DNA of 64,000 bases, from the NCBI RefSeq assembly GCF_035083965.1, contig NC_089729.1, positions 14,372,964 to 14,436,963 of the forward strand, in the 5' to 3' direction. Under the pieces are notes generated by a model, which was not told where the DNA came from, did no database searches, and worked only from the letters and a program-made list of their open reading frames with translations. The DNA comes from Branchiostoma lanceolatum (lineage: Eukaryota > Chordata > Leptocardii > Amphioxiformes > Branchiostomatidae). Below are positions 12,101-26,811 of this stretch, one piece after another. Numbering within the stretch: the first letter of the stretch is position 1; each line of letters starts with the position of its first letter. Both the position numbers and the translations under genes were made by a program.

Positions 12101-15100
12101 GCAAAAAACATAAATGCATTAGACATAAGGCTTATTTGGAGACGACAAAGTATAGAGGCAACAAAAAACAAATTTTGACACACAAAAAATTAGAGAAAAA
12201 AAAAAAACATTTCCCAAGTTGCAAACAGCCACAAGATGCATGATAATCTATGACTATGTATAAATTGCAATGACTCATGCCCTAGAAATTCCACTACCCA
12301 TTCTACACCCAAGCCATTAACATTGGTAAGGAACCCAACATTTGTTCTCAAGGTCTTTCAAAATTGGAAAAATACAAAAAAGATAAGCATATCTTAACTT
12401 CATGTTGGTCATAACCTTGGACAACCCCCCCTCCTCCACCTATTCTTTGTTTGCTACTGTAAAAGGGAAAATGTTCACATGGCTTGATGTTTCGGTTTCA
12501 CATGACCTCTTTGCCACAAACTTAAAACTACCACAAAAAGTTTAATTCTGTCTTCTGCCTGCCTACCCCCTTGTTTCAACCACAAAGTTTAAACCACTGC
12601 GAACACTCCATTTTCTTCTTACCGCGAAATTAAATCGCTGCAAACATTTTCCCTTTTACAGTATATGTAACCTCCCTGTTACAGAAAAAAAACATACCAT
12701 TGACAGGAGCTAGAAGTGCCCTTCTCTCTTCCTCTGATTGGTTCTCTTCTTCTTCTTCTATGACATCTTCAGTGTGTGCGTCATCCTTTAAATCAATGAG
12801 AAAGGGAAGAAGAGAGGGGGAAGTAGAATGAGTATAACAGGTCTTCCCACAACAATAGTAATAAGTCTGTTCACAGTTTAAACTGCACCAGATCAGAGGT
12901 GAAGGCCCCTAATTTGTAAACAGTTCTTTCTAGACCATGCTTAAAACATGTCCATTTGTGTTTTATTCTACATGTATATGTCTCAGGGGCCTTCAACTTT
13001 GACATATTACCCATAATACATGTTCTCACTGAACATGTGCAGTTTAAACCTTGAACTGGCTTATACTACAATGGCAACTAGAAATAGTTCTCTCCAAACT
13101 TTTTCCTCTGTCCCTTGTTTGCATATATACATATTTTTTTATTGATAATGATATGCTGTACTTTCCAAGTATTGATGAATCTGGAAAAACATAGATTTAT
13201 GTATATCATTTAGGCCTCTTGAATGCTCTAGATCTTTAATGTTGATCTGTATTTGTGATAAGCCAATTTGAATTTTATCACTTTCATTAAAATCATCAAT
13301 CGGCGACATAAGTGAACAATACATGTATGTTCCATTGGAATAACAGAAATCTGTTGCCATATCAGGTTTCCATATTTGTGATATCTAAGTTTTGGGACAA
13401 CGATTGCAGAAAAATCCTTGACTACAAATTTAAACTTATATGTACAAGTCAGAAGGAAAATGATGGGAGAACATTTCTGTTGAATTCTTACACTGATACA
13501 AAATATTAGCTCTATGAATATATTTGTAAATTAACATATTACAAGAAGAAAAGGAAAAGACAGAAAAGAAAAGAAACAAATAGCCATATAGCCTGCTGAA
13601 AAAAAAATTCAAACTAAAAACTGTTTGAAAAAAAAAGCATTTTGAACAAATTCAAAGCAACAGATTAGTGAAAATGTTGAAACATTTTTGTCAAAATTTT
13701 ACAAACTGCATTTCCCGATGCTGGAAGCCAATTTACAATTAATGAGTGCTTGAGCAGTGGAAAAAAAAATAGACATGCTAAAAGATCTCGCAACTTTCAT
13801 TCAATCAAAGCATTTGCATATGTAAACATTGTTCCAAGTCTGTCTATGATGCTCCTTTATTTCTTTGTATTGAGACCTAAACGATCGGTTTCATAAAATT
13901 TCAAAAACAACAATCGTTGTAACAGTGAGTACAGTAACTGTTACTAGTTCATTTATAATTAGTGTTATGCTGACAGCCCAATTATTTTTATCTATCTACA
14001 TGCATATCATCTTCATCATATGCATCTTTCTCAAGTCAATGTGATATAAGATTCAGGGACTAAAATATTTCTGTTCTGTCTTTTGCCAGCAAACAATATT
14101 TCTCAATAAAATCCACATAATTCTGAGCCCACAGACAAACTGATCATGAGAACAATGCTACAAGCATTCTATAATATTTTTGTTCCCTTTTAATGTATCT
14201 TTAAAAAATGACGAAAAAGTCTGAAAACTTCACCAACAGTATACTCATTCTTTTTGATGCTAAATATTAAAATCACAACAAAAATCTTTATAGTCCACAA
14301 GTGCACATATAAAGGGAACAAAAAAGAGGTCGAACTACAGGGTAATACAGGACAGAGGGAAAGAATAAGCTGATTCACGACTTCAACTGTACATGCATAA
14401 GGTCAAAGGTGAAGGCTCCTAACTTGTCAGCAGTTCTTGTCTAGACCATGCTCCATACATGTCAACATGTTTTGTTTATGTCTCTGTGATTTCAACTTTG
14501 ACATATTACCTACAGTGCATCACACTGAGCATGAGCAGTTTGAACCGTGAACTGGCTTATTAGGAAACGAGAAGGGGGAGAAGCCATGCAGAATCGTGTC
14601 GAGCTACAAACTGAGGAAGTGGAACCTTCTTCATTCGTTCATAATACGAGTATGGCGTCCCATGCACCCTCTACATGGAAAAGGAAAACAAGAAAACTGT
14701 AAAAACGATCAACGGTAAAATTATATCATTAACCATAATTTGCGTTTCCTTCACCTCGTGTTAGTTCTTAAAAGAATAGCATACATGTAAACACTGTCAG
14801 GCATAAAATTAGAGCAATGTGATTTCACATGCATAGAAAAAGGCTCTGCCTCAAAGGCATTGCCAAAAAAACAATCAATGTGCACTACATATAAGTCTTT
14901 AGAGCTACAAAAATTTGCCAGATTCACATAGCTGTCAAAAGAAGCATATGGGTACTACCTTGGGTCAGTTTATGTCCACTCTGGTAACTTGTAGTGACCA
15001 TCTGAGTGGACATAGACTGGCCAGGACTGTACCAAAAGCTATTTTCAAATGCATTAAAAAAAAAAAGACAAAAAAACATGAAACCCATTATGTGTCCTTT

Positions 15101-18100
15101 CATTATTTTCTGCAAAATACTTTTCAGAATTTCTGCTAATCATGCATGTGAATCAGAAGGAATGTAGACTTCACAAGACAGGTTTGAAAAATTTCACCAA
15201 AGGAAGATGATCTAAAAATCAAAAGCACAGGGGTTTAGTCACCGGTGCCCAGTATCTGTACGTGTTAGTTTTATGCATTTCAAAAGCACGCAGATCTAGA
15301 CTTTGTGTTTTCAGTGGTTACAAACTAAGCCAAAAATTTGCTAATGCAAATACATATAGCTACCACCTGTAACAACACCAGACAGATTCTAGGCACCGCA
15401 ATGCTATCCATCCCAACAGATGATACATGAGCAAAATGCAAAATAGGCTTGCATGACTAATTATCTAATTATGCAAGACTCAAACAAACACAACAACAAA
15501 AAAACAGGGCAAATCAGTTTGCAAATCTGCGTTCTTGTCCTGCCCAGCTGCAAGAAATAATAAGCATAAACATGCAAAAAATGCAAAATGTAAAAGGTAT
15601 AATACTTGAAGAATGTGGCATGCTATACAACCATTATGCTTTTGAAGAAAAAAAAATTGGAGTGGAGCAAACAACCCTGCACCTGAGGTGTTGCCAAAAA
15701 AAGGCTGCAAATTTTTTAAGTTCTGCAATGTGTGCGCATGGCACGAACCAGGCGCCATCCTTTACAAAAGGATCTGCCCTGGCACAAACGGAATGGCGTA
15801 CGGTACGGTACTTTTTTGTGGCTGTTCGTAACGGCGGCATGCAACTTTTCCTCAAAGGTGGCTTTGTGTACCTCGTTCTGCTTCTCTCGTGTCTTCCAGC
15901 GAAGACGGGCGTTCGCAACGGACATGGTCTCCACAACAAACGTTGTGGTCATGAAGCTGGAAGAAAGGTTTTTTTGTTAAATCTGATACAGAAACATTGT
16001 ATACGTACGTAATTTGGGGGTTTACTAGAAATGTGGACTGGTGCACGTGGCTGGCTGGATATACGTGTACATCAAATTTACTTCACGAATCTGTCGAATT
16101 GGACAGCAGTAAATGAGTAATTATAAATCCTAGGGGTTGGACACTGATTCATTACCATGGTTTCTCTGAAATACAGTTCAATGAAACAAACTAGAAAACA
16201 CCAAATATGCACATTTTGTTCATAACCTAGGATTCTATAAATATTGATTATCTTTATGGTGCATGTTTTCCAAAGTATTATATTTTGCTTCAATAGACCA
16301 ATCCTGGCTGTCCATCAAACGTTAGTTAAGTCAACCAATGAAAGTGCAGATAGCTTCATGTTCATCAAATTTAGGGTCAATGCCAATTAATGGCTGCCTG
16401 CATCATATAAAACCATATTCATTCCCTCTATTGTTCATTCCTTCACTCTGACCCATTCATTTCTTTTTCTCCTCTCTTTCCTTCTTTCTATCACCCAGCT
16501 ACACCTGTCACACATATATAATGTACTGTCCCTACCTGAAGAACCCCAGTAGTATGATGAGTACCAGACTGACGAGCCAGCCGGCAGCACCGAAGGCCCT
16601 GGGCATGGTGAGGGCTCCTGTCCCAACGATCAGGTTGAAGATGTAGATCAGACCCATCTGGGAGAAAGGAGAATCAAAACACAAGAATTTATTTACTCAA
16701 CACTGGGGAATAAACCCTAGGGATGGTAGGCTCTCATGAGGTTCTGCATGGGGGTGGGTTTTTTTTTTTGGTAACACTTAACGATGAGTATGGGACATTC
16801 TACAATTTTGCAATTTACTTAACGGTCAATTCAGGAATTCGAAGACGTCACATTCAAGGATTAATTGTAATTTGGTGTGCGATCTTTTATGCACGGCTAG
16901 ATTTGGGTACAGGATATCTCAGTCGGTAAAACTAGGCTGCGAATACCAACACAACCAGATAGACGCTCCTTTAATAGTCCGTTGTGACTTTGGGGCAATC
17001 TGGCACAGTCAACTTCATGATACAAAGACTTTGTCAGTCACGCTTTAACGATGAGTTCTGGATAACAACTAATTAATGTAAAATCAAAATACGAATTATG
17101 GGTAAAGAATAATTTATTGATGACAAGCTAGGTTTAGAGCCAGCCGACCATGACAAACATGTATGTATGAATCAAAATAGCTCACCACGCCTCATGGAAA
17201 AGGGCATGCTGACCTACTCTAGCCATATACTATAGTCCAGCGTGGTATCCACACCTATTACTGTTTGTATTTATACATCTGCTGAGTCTCTTTCGTCCTC
17301 TCCTATTTGCAGAGAGGACAGAGGAGACTGGTGATTAAGTCATCATAATCATTTTGTTTTGGAAATCAAATATCCTTCATTCGTGTCCTGAAATATTACA
17401 TGGTCATGAAGAGTATATCACTAAAATAGTCAAAAGAGCATTGTAAATTGGGAATGTTTGCTGTGGTTTTATCTTTGCGCTTTTCACTGTGACCTCTTAG
17501 TCTAACCGCAGAATAGTGAATAAGTGTTTTGTACATGTATAATATTATATAAATTCTCACTGGCTGAACATTTTCAACCGCAAACTTCAAGCATTGTGTT
17601 AAAACCTTCCTCTCCCCTCCTGCTGCAAAATCAAATCCCCAGGAAAATGATTTTATTTACACTATTCAGTACTCCAGAGTTTAGGGAAGTTGTAAGTTAC
17701 GTTTTAGAGAAGTTACCATTTTCTGTTCCTTTTCCATATTCACTTAGACATTTCTATATATATCTAACTAAATATCGTCAAGTAAATGGGTCATCTATAA
17801 ATCGATACATTGATAAAATCAAAATCCAAGAGCAAAGGGACTAAATTATGTACTGTGTATTGGTAAAAATGACATTGTCAAACTTCAACGGTGAAAAAAA
17901 ATAAGTAATTGGCAAAAGTCGTAAATCGTCCATCGGCAAATCTAAAAATCAAACTCGTTTTTTTTTTCTCGATTTCTAAAAATATTCTTAGCTTTGCAAG
18001 TACACAGGTGGTGATTAAACTACAAATATGCCGCGAGACACATGAGCAAAAACAATTGCAATACAGATGGTATAGATTATGGTTGACCTACTAGTAGGTT

Positions 18101-18232
18101 AGAGATTAATCCTAACTATTTTCGAGCACCCAAATCTTGAGCTACCGATAAGAAATCTTCAAAGCAAAAACATTGATTCAAACTCACGAAGGGTGAATAC
18201 AGCGATCCGGTCTCGGTAATGTCGCCCGCCAT
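8393..18232 (-). CDS. TMEM104: Transmembrane protein 104 orthologue (11 coding exons)
   Basis: Predicted 517-aa multi-pass membrane protein of the TMEM104 family, related to amino-acid/auxin permeases; the human protein is about 496 aa and its substrate is not firmly known. Coding exons (minus): 18188-18232, 16536-16657, 15872-15956, 14608-14670, 12698-12785, 11831-11883, 11477-11507, 11125-11224, 10537-10648, 9486-9579, 8393-9153; phases agree throughout. The start MAGDITETGSLYSPF matches the human amino terminus. Other family marks are NLIVGTGALTMP, TTTFVVETM, TERVEMGQMASMFFNK, YLYGDLAIYAAAVP, FGVCVYSFMCQHSLPSL, TNFPIIAITLRNN, YAGAGIQYLVPAFLVY and SPFRHSFWVYF. A glycosylated loop with paired cysteines (residues about 197-225) is conserved. 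The acidic exon 12698-12785 replaces the acidic stretch of the human protein. Exon 14608-14670 is the least certain. The 9486 donor is GTCAGT, chosen because it alone restores RWVAFTIMII across the junction. Confidence 0.93.
9828..10022. mobile_element. Short TIR element (MITE), TACTGTAA ends
   Basis: It begins TACTGTAAATGCA and ends TGCATTACAGTA, an imperfect inverted repeat, in a TMEM104 intron. Internal text (GCAGTGGTTTTGAG, GTCGCTGCGAAAACCAC) is also partly self-complementary and resembles the element at 12455-12663. It carries no transposase frame, so it would be non-autonomous. Confidence 0.65.
11552..11573. repeat. (TA)n microsatellite
   Basis: An alternating TA run of about 22 bases in a TMEM104 intron. 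Confidence 0.9.
12455..12663. mobile_element. 209-bp TIR MITE flanked by TA
   Basis: The left end CTGTAAAAGGGAAAATGTT and right end AACATTTTCCCTTTTACAG are perfect inverted repeats of 19 bases, each flanked by TA, as expected for a Tc1/mariner-type target duplication. The interior is related to the element at 9828-10022 (CACTGCGAACACTCCATTTT). It lies in the TMEM104 intron just beside the acidic exon. Confidence 0.85.
12861..13064. mobile_element. Foldback/TIR repeat, family with CCTTCAACTTTGAC core
   Basis: The left end ATAAGTCTGTTCACAGTTTA is the imperfect reverse complement of the right end TTTAAACCTTGAACTGGCTT plus AT. Related copies occur at about 14401-14561, 25893-26062 and 27063-27137. 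No coding capacity is seen. Confidence 0.75.
14401..14561. mobile_element. Second copy of the CTTCAACTTTGAC foldback family
   Basis: GGTCAAAGGTGAAGGCTCCT at the left and CAGTTTGAACCGTGAACTGG then CTTATT at the right match the element at 12861-13064 with many substitutions. It ends about 50 bases before a predicted TMEM104 exon. Confidence 0.65.
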
Positions 18233-18720
18233 GGTTGGTTCGGTCCGCGGTGAGTTTATCTACCTGTCAGGCGTGTTTAACCTTCGACTTTCTGCCAGGA
18301 AAGAGGAGAAAATTTAAAAGTCGTCCGAAAAAATATCTTGTACGTGGCCGCGACTAGGTCACCTGGTTTCCGCCATCTTGGTTACGTCATCAATGCAGGG
18401 CGACAAAACACATTTGATTTTGAGGAAAATATAAAATCTTTTTGGAAACTCTGGAAAGAATCGTAATAAATATACCCACAAGTATCATCAATAATGTTTT
18501 TCTTATTTCAAAAAACACAACGAATGTATTCAAATGAAGTTAATGCTTATTTCCTGGTATTTTTCTGATAGTCTGTGTGTGGTGTTCTAGCGCCTTCTTA
18601 ATTAGTAAGGTCAGAGGTGAATCATTTAGGTCAGGGGTTAACCATTTAGGTCAGGGGTGAATCATTTTGTGGTGATGGAGAGTGGATGAGTGGGGGAGGA
18701 GGAAGAAGGGCAGAAGAGAG
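18233..18720. promoter_or_regulatory. Bidirectional promoter between TMEM104 and NAT9
   Basis: The two start codons are divergent and 488 bp apart, so transcription start sites of both genes should lie here. CCGCCATCTTGG at 18370-18381 fits a YY1-type site and TTACGTCA at 18382-18389 fits an ATF/CREB-like site; both are typical of TATA-less housekeeping promoters. No clear TATA box was seen. Three ~21-base repeats (18608-18666) sit on the NAT9 side. Shared promoter use is an inference from geometry. Confidence 0.65.
18608..18666. repeat. Three tandem ~21-bp units (GGTCAGGGGTGAATCATTTA)
   Basis: GGTCAGAGGTGAATCATTTA, GGTCAGGGGTTAACCATTTA and GGTCAGGGGTGAATCATTTT follow each other directly. 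Each holds AGGTCA- or AGGTGA-like half-sites. They lie 55-113 bp upstream of the NAT9 start codon. Confidence 0.85.
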
Positions 18721-21921
<3,201 letters not shown>

Positions 21922-24900
21922 CAAAGTTGGAACATTGGGGAACACCCAAATTAAATATATATCGTGCATGTATTACATATTTGTATTGAGTATATTCTTT
22001 ACGTTTCAGATTGCAATGGTTTGGAGAGGACGTATAGACAAAGACTACCACTTTCTATGAGTATGAGTACCATGAAATCTGTACTATAGTCCACATCCAT
22101 ATAAGGACCACCTGGCCAATGTGACCACTTTTTGGTAGTCCCTAATTTTTCCCATTGATACGTTGTGACCACCTCAGTCTAGTGCAAATATTTTCTTCAA
22201 GTCTCTTATATGGTCACTGTACATGTACATTGTACACAGTCACATCTTCCTCCACAACGGGGAATGAGCCATCATCATCATGTGATACTCAATTAAAGTT
22301 TAAACTGATTCTGAAGATCTTAAAACTTCATGATCTTTACTCAGAAGAATTTAGGTTGGTATCAGCATTCTTGTACACAACTAAATGATCGACTACAATT
22401 CTACAAAATAATAATTATTGTAGGTGGAAAATGAAATTAAAAGATTGAGATATTATATTCAAAGTAGAAGTAGAAGTATTCAGTAAACGAACCGATATTA
22501 CTTATACATATATGTTATAATAGCTGTAGAACATCTTTACACAACGTACAACCCACACAAAACATGAATTCTGCTCTGTGATCATTCACATGCATGCATT
22601 CAAAAATACAAATAATCACAAAATCCAAGTTCAAACATCAGAGAAATGTTTCTCTGAATTTATTTCAGGTCATTTATTGTCATATTTATGCCATCTACAT
22701 GTCCATATTTGGCATCTCTTCATCTCAATGCCTTTGAAGTTCCTTACAGCAAAACATGTAACAAAAGTGTCCATTTTTTGGCAACACCTCAGGGTCGAGC
22801 CTTTCTGATTGTTTACAGCCAGACATTGAATCATTTTCAACTAAACATCTGCTACAGTTGAAGATAAGTCGATATAATACAACAGGATTTCTAGTATAAA
22901 AATTGCTGTAAACAACTAACACAAATAGACAGTTTTAAGTATAAAATTTACAAGGCACTGATTGTCCAAAAAAATGGGAAAAATGAAAATATGATTGATA
23001 TGGAACATATTGGAAGTAGTTTTAAAAATATTTCTAGATATGGAAAGGGGAAAAGAAAATATTCAGTTAAACAGCCAGACTTCAATATAAAAGAAAGAAT
23101 GTTCTTCATTTTGCCAACTTACAATTTATCTCAAACTTGCAAATTGATGTTATGTTAAAGAAAACTTTTTACTCAGTCTTCTTTGATTTCTGCCACCTTT
23201 GCTGTAAAAGACTATGTGTTACAAATATGCAAGTGCATAGAGTAGACAGGTTAGTAAATTATTAATAACCAAACATATTTTTTACATAGTATTTTGAGAT
23301 CACACTTGAGCACCAAAGACTTTGAGATATACCAGATATAAAAGTAGTATATAAAATCGTACATACTGGTATTTTCGGATAGAATTGTCCAAAAACAAGT
23401 GAAGCACACACAGAAGTAATATACACAGAGCCATTTTCCATTTATGGTCTAGGCATGCTTTGCATGCCAAAAAGCAATAGCCAGGAAGAGACTGGAATAT
23501 CGTCAAATTTAACCTTTTACTCCCAAAACCTTTCAGGTTACAGAAAGTCTGACAACACAACAAATTGACCTATTATGTAATACCAGTTTACAGTAGTTTA
23601 TCTTACCAAGCAGTTAAGGATTTTCAAATATTTGTGAAATAAGATTGTACCAAACTTTCTTTCTCAAATCTTAAAACAGATTTTATGTTACGGTTTGATG
23701 TTAAGTCTGACAACGAAAATAACTTTTGACATCTATTAACAGAAAGTGAAATGACAGCACTTAGCAAAATGCCAGAAATCCTACGTATACACACTGTCCA
23801 TATTCAAACAAATGTCATAAGACATTAAAGATGATATTATATTCTGGTACAATAAATGCTATTTTTAGCTGTTTTGAACTTCCAAATATGGCATCACATA
23901 GTTCTGTATGTTGAATGATGTGTTTCCAGTTACACGGACAACCCTAACAAAAATTGTTTTTTTTTATGGTCGACAAGGGAAATTTTCAAGTCTGAGTGAT
24001 AAAAGTCAGAGTAGACTTCCTGTATTTCACACTTTGTTAACAGATTAAGGCTTTGGACAGTTGATTATAAGAATACATTGTTAACATTGTACTTCTTTGT
24101 TCAGTTTATCAGTGTATACAATGTGTCCTCACAGATGCATTTCAGTTTTACATTGTAAAGTGTATTTGTTGGATTCCTTTGGCTATTATTTTCAGGGCCG
24201 TAATCAAAAACACAACATTAATTTTTCCAGGCCTCAGTTTAATTGTAAATGATCTAGTTTATATTACAATGATTGAATAACTTGTAACATCCCACAAGCA
24301 TGTAGAACACACACAGATTTATAAGATATATACATGGAAATGACATGGCACAAAGTTTCAACAGCAACACACAAGGCCAAACCAATTTAATTGTGTGATT
24401 CTCAGATTTCCCCACTCCTTTTTTTCTGATCTGATCACGAAAAGGGAATGTCCACTGGATATCTATCATCTCAAAAATGCTCATAATTTGGCACAAGGAT
24501 AATTGTTGTCTTCCTGGTTTTCAATTTCTTTCCAATTTTTAAAAAAATGAAAAATTATTCTAAATGTTAACATTAAGTGTTTTCTTTGTCTCGCTTCGTC
24601 AAATTTTCTGCAAAAAATCCGAGGACCAACAAATCTAACTGGTGGGCCCTAGTATGCAGAAGATCATAAAGGAATGTTTTCTCAGAGTACAACATACAAG
24701 AAACACAAACTAAAGGTAACACAAGCAAAACATGCATCTAATTGTGCACTTGTGTGTACATAATATAGGTACAAAGGCCTCTTCTTGACTGAGACCTAGA
24801 TAGCCCTCCAAGGATATAGACTTCAATGAAAAGTTGTGCAAAAAGATTCCAAATAAGTGGAGTTTCTTTTCCTGTGTCTGGGGATTTATGTAGAACATTT

Positions 24901-26811
24901 TCATGCATAGAAAAGTGATTTACCTGTGTTGATTGTTTGGGTAATATTCTTTCTTCATTTTACATGATTATGATTGCTAGATCGAAACACGCTGTCAGGT
25001 CAATTTTTCGTTGAAATTGCCTCAAAAACAAATAAAAAGAAACAAAATATGACAGAACTGGACCAGGAAATACATTATTATAAAACAGACAAAACTAATC
25101 ATAACCTTGCTAGACAATGGCTGCTATGTTACAATTTGTAAACACCTTGTTCCTTTCTGGCATGTTGGTATACATTGTGACAGCAGTGCAGGGCTGCCCC
25201 CTTGTGATCAATATGCAAACTGCAGCCTAATAAGCATGATATGAACAGAAGTCATCAACTTTAAGGGCTAGCCTGCCTATATCACACTTCCAGCAGCCCT
25301 ATATAACCTCCTTGTTTAGGGGTAGGCTTATTTCAAAGTTCAGCTGGGGTGAAAACATTTCATTGTCTAGCCCTTTGAAAACTAAAACATCACTAATTTA
25401 AGAATTGTCTTCATGATTGGAAGCAGCGGTCAGCACTTGGAAATTCTTCAAGAAGACTCGTTCACACTTAAGAACTATAGAAAAACAGTTCTATCTCTTC
25501 ACCATGCTTGGACAGCACATCTCTTCTTGGAGGATGTGCTTCTCTAAACCCCCAGGCCCTAAGACTTGAACAGACCAAAGCTGCCTTTTTTTCTTGGCTT
25601 GGACGCCATTTGCCCTGAAACTGGAATCAAGACAGGGGATTAGTTCAGAATCTGTGTCTCTCCCAATCGAGGATTGAAACAATTATCAAACATGACAAAA
25701 AGTCTTCGTAAAAGGACATATTGATGGATGGATTTTTCAGTACCACGGACATCACGTTTGAGTTCTTTTAGAGATGTCAGTTTTCCAATGCTTCTTTGAA
25801 ATTCATGGCTCTTAACATCTTTAAAGTCGTTAACTACACTACAACCATCTTGTCTGACACCTTTTACAATGTTCCAGCTGTGACAATTGAATTAGCTAGT
25901 CCATGGTTTGAAGTGCACATGTGCAGTGTGATGCATTGTGGGTACTATGTCAAAGTTGAAGGCCCTTGGCCATTCTTCATGTGTTGTAGGGACCTTCAAC
26001 TTTGACATATTACTCACAATACATCAAACTGCACATGCCCACTTCAAACCATTAACTAGCATATCGCTCTTCTGTTAATGATAGGATAGTGCGTTTCCTG
26101 AGATCATGATCAGGCCTTCAAAAGGTTCTGTACTAAGTCTAAAAGGCCAGCAGACAAACTTCAAAAGAAAAGGGTCATTTAACCAGAGGCGGTCATATGC
26201 ACTGTGTGTTTTATGAATAAAGCAAAATAAATGAAACATGTTCGAGCACTATATCAAGATTTGGACTTAGTGGTAACAGGTTTAACTCCACTCTTTAGAA
26301 GAGGATGAGCAGGTACTTCAACTTACAATACTTCTGCATTGATGCAAAAATACGGCAGTCTAGTATGTTGCCACAATGCTTCTAAAAGAAATCATGTGTT
26401 GAATGCTGAGACATGTGACTCTTTAAGTTGTAGCTTCAGCTTTGTATATTATTCTTCATATAATATTGAATGCTCAGACTTAAAGTGCTTTAAAGAGAGT
26501 TTAATCCTCATCAGATTCATATCTTTGCTTGCTTATGTGGAGTCCTGATTTTATCAAACTTTCAGCATTGTCGAGAGCTTGCATATATGTTGTGGCAAAA
26601 CCAGGTCTTGTTTTTTAGGCTTAGTATTGAATGGTGTAGGTCATAGTTCAACTGTTCTGGTCATAGGTCAAAGTTGCTGCTCATCACCTTCAGAACACAA
26701 GAAAGCAGTCTACCCTGTAAACAAGCTTGAAGCGGGAGCTCTCCAAGCAGCACACACACACGTAGAGAGAGAGAGAGGTTTGATTGACACGTCATGCAAA
26801 ACTAGACCACC
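21922..26811. other. Convergent intergenic space between NAT9 and ADAP
   Basis: The 3' ends of NAT9 (plus) and the ADAP gene (minus) face each other across 4.9 kb. No conserved exon was found. The space should hold both 3' untranslated regions. It contains one foldback element (25893-26062), and otherwise AT-rich sequence in which I see nothing. Confidence 0.6.
25893..26062. mobile_element. 170-bp foldback element, third copy of the CTTCAACTTTGAC family
   Basis: The left arm (GCTAGTCCATGGTTTGAAGTG, then TATGTCAAAGTTGAAGG) is the reverse complement, with a few mismatches, of the right arm (CCTTCAACTTTGACATA, then CACTTCAAACCATTAACTAG). The arms cover nearly the whole element. Confidence 0.8.

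Noticed and set aside
15572-16012. 146-codon plus-strand frame
   Set aside because: It overlaps a firm TMEM104 exon on the opposite strand and has no family signature; an antisense shadow.
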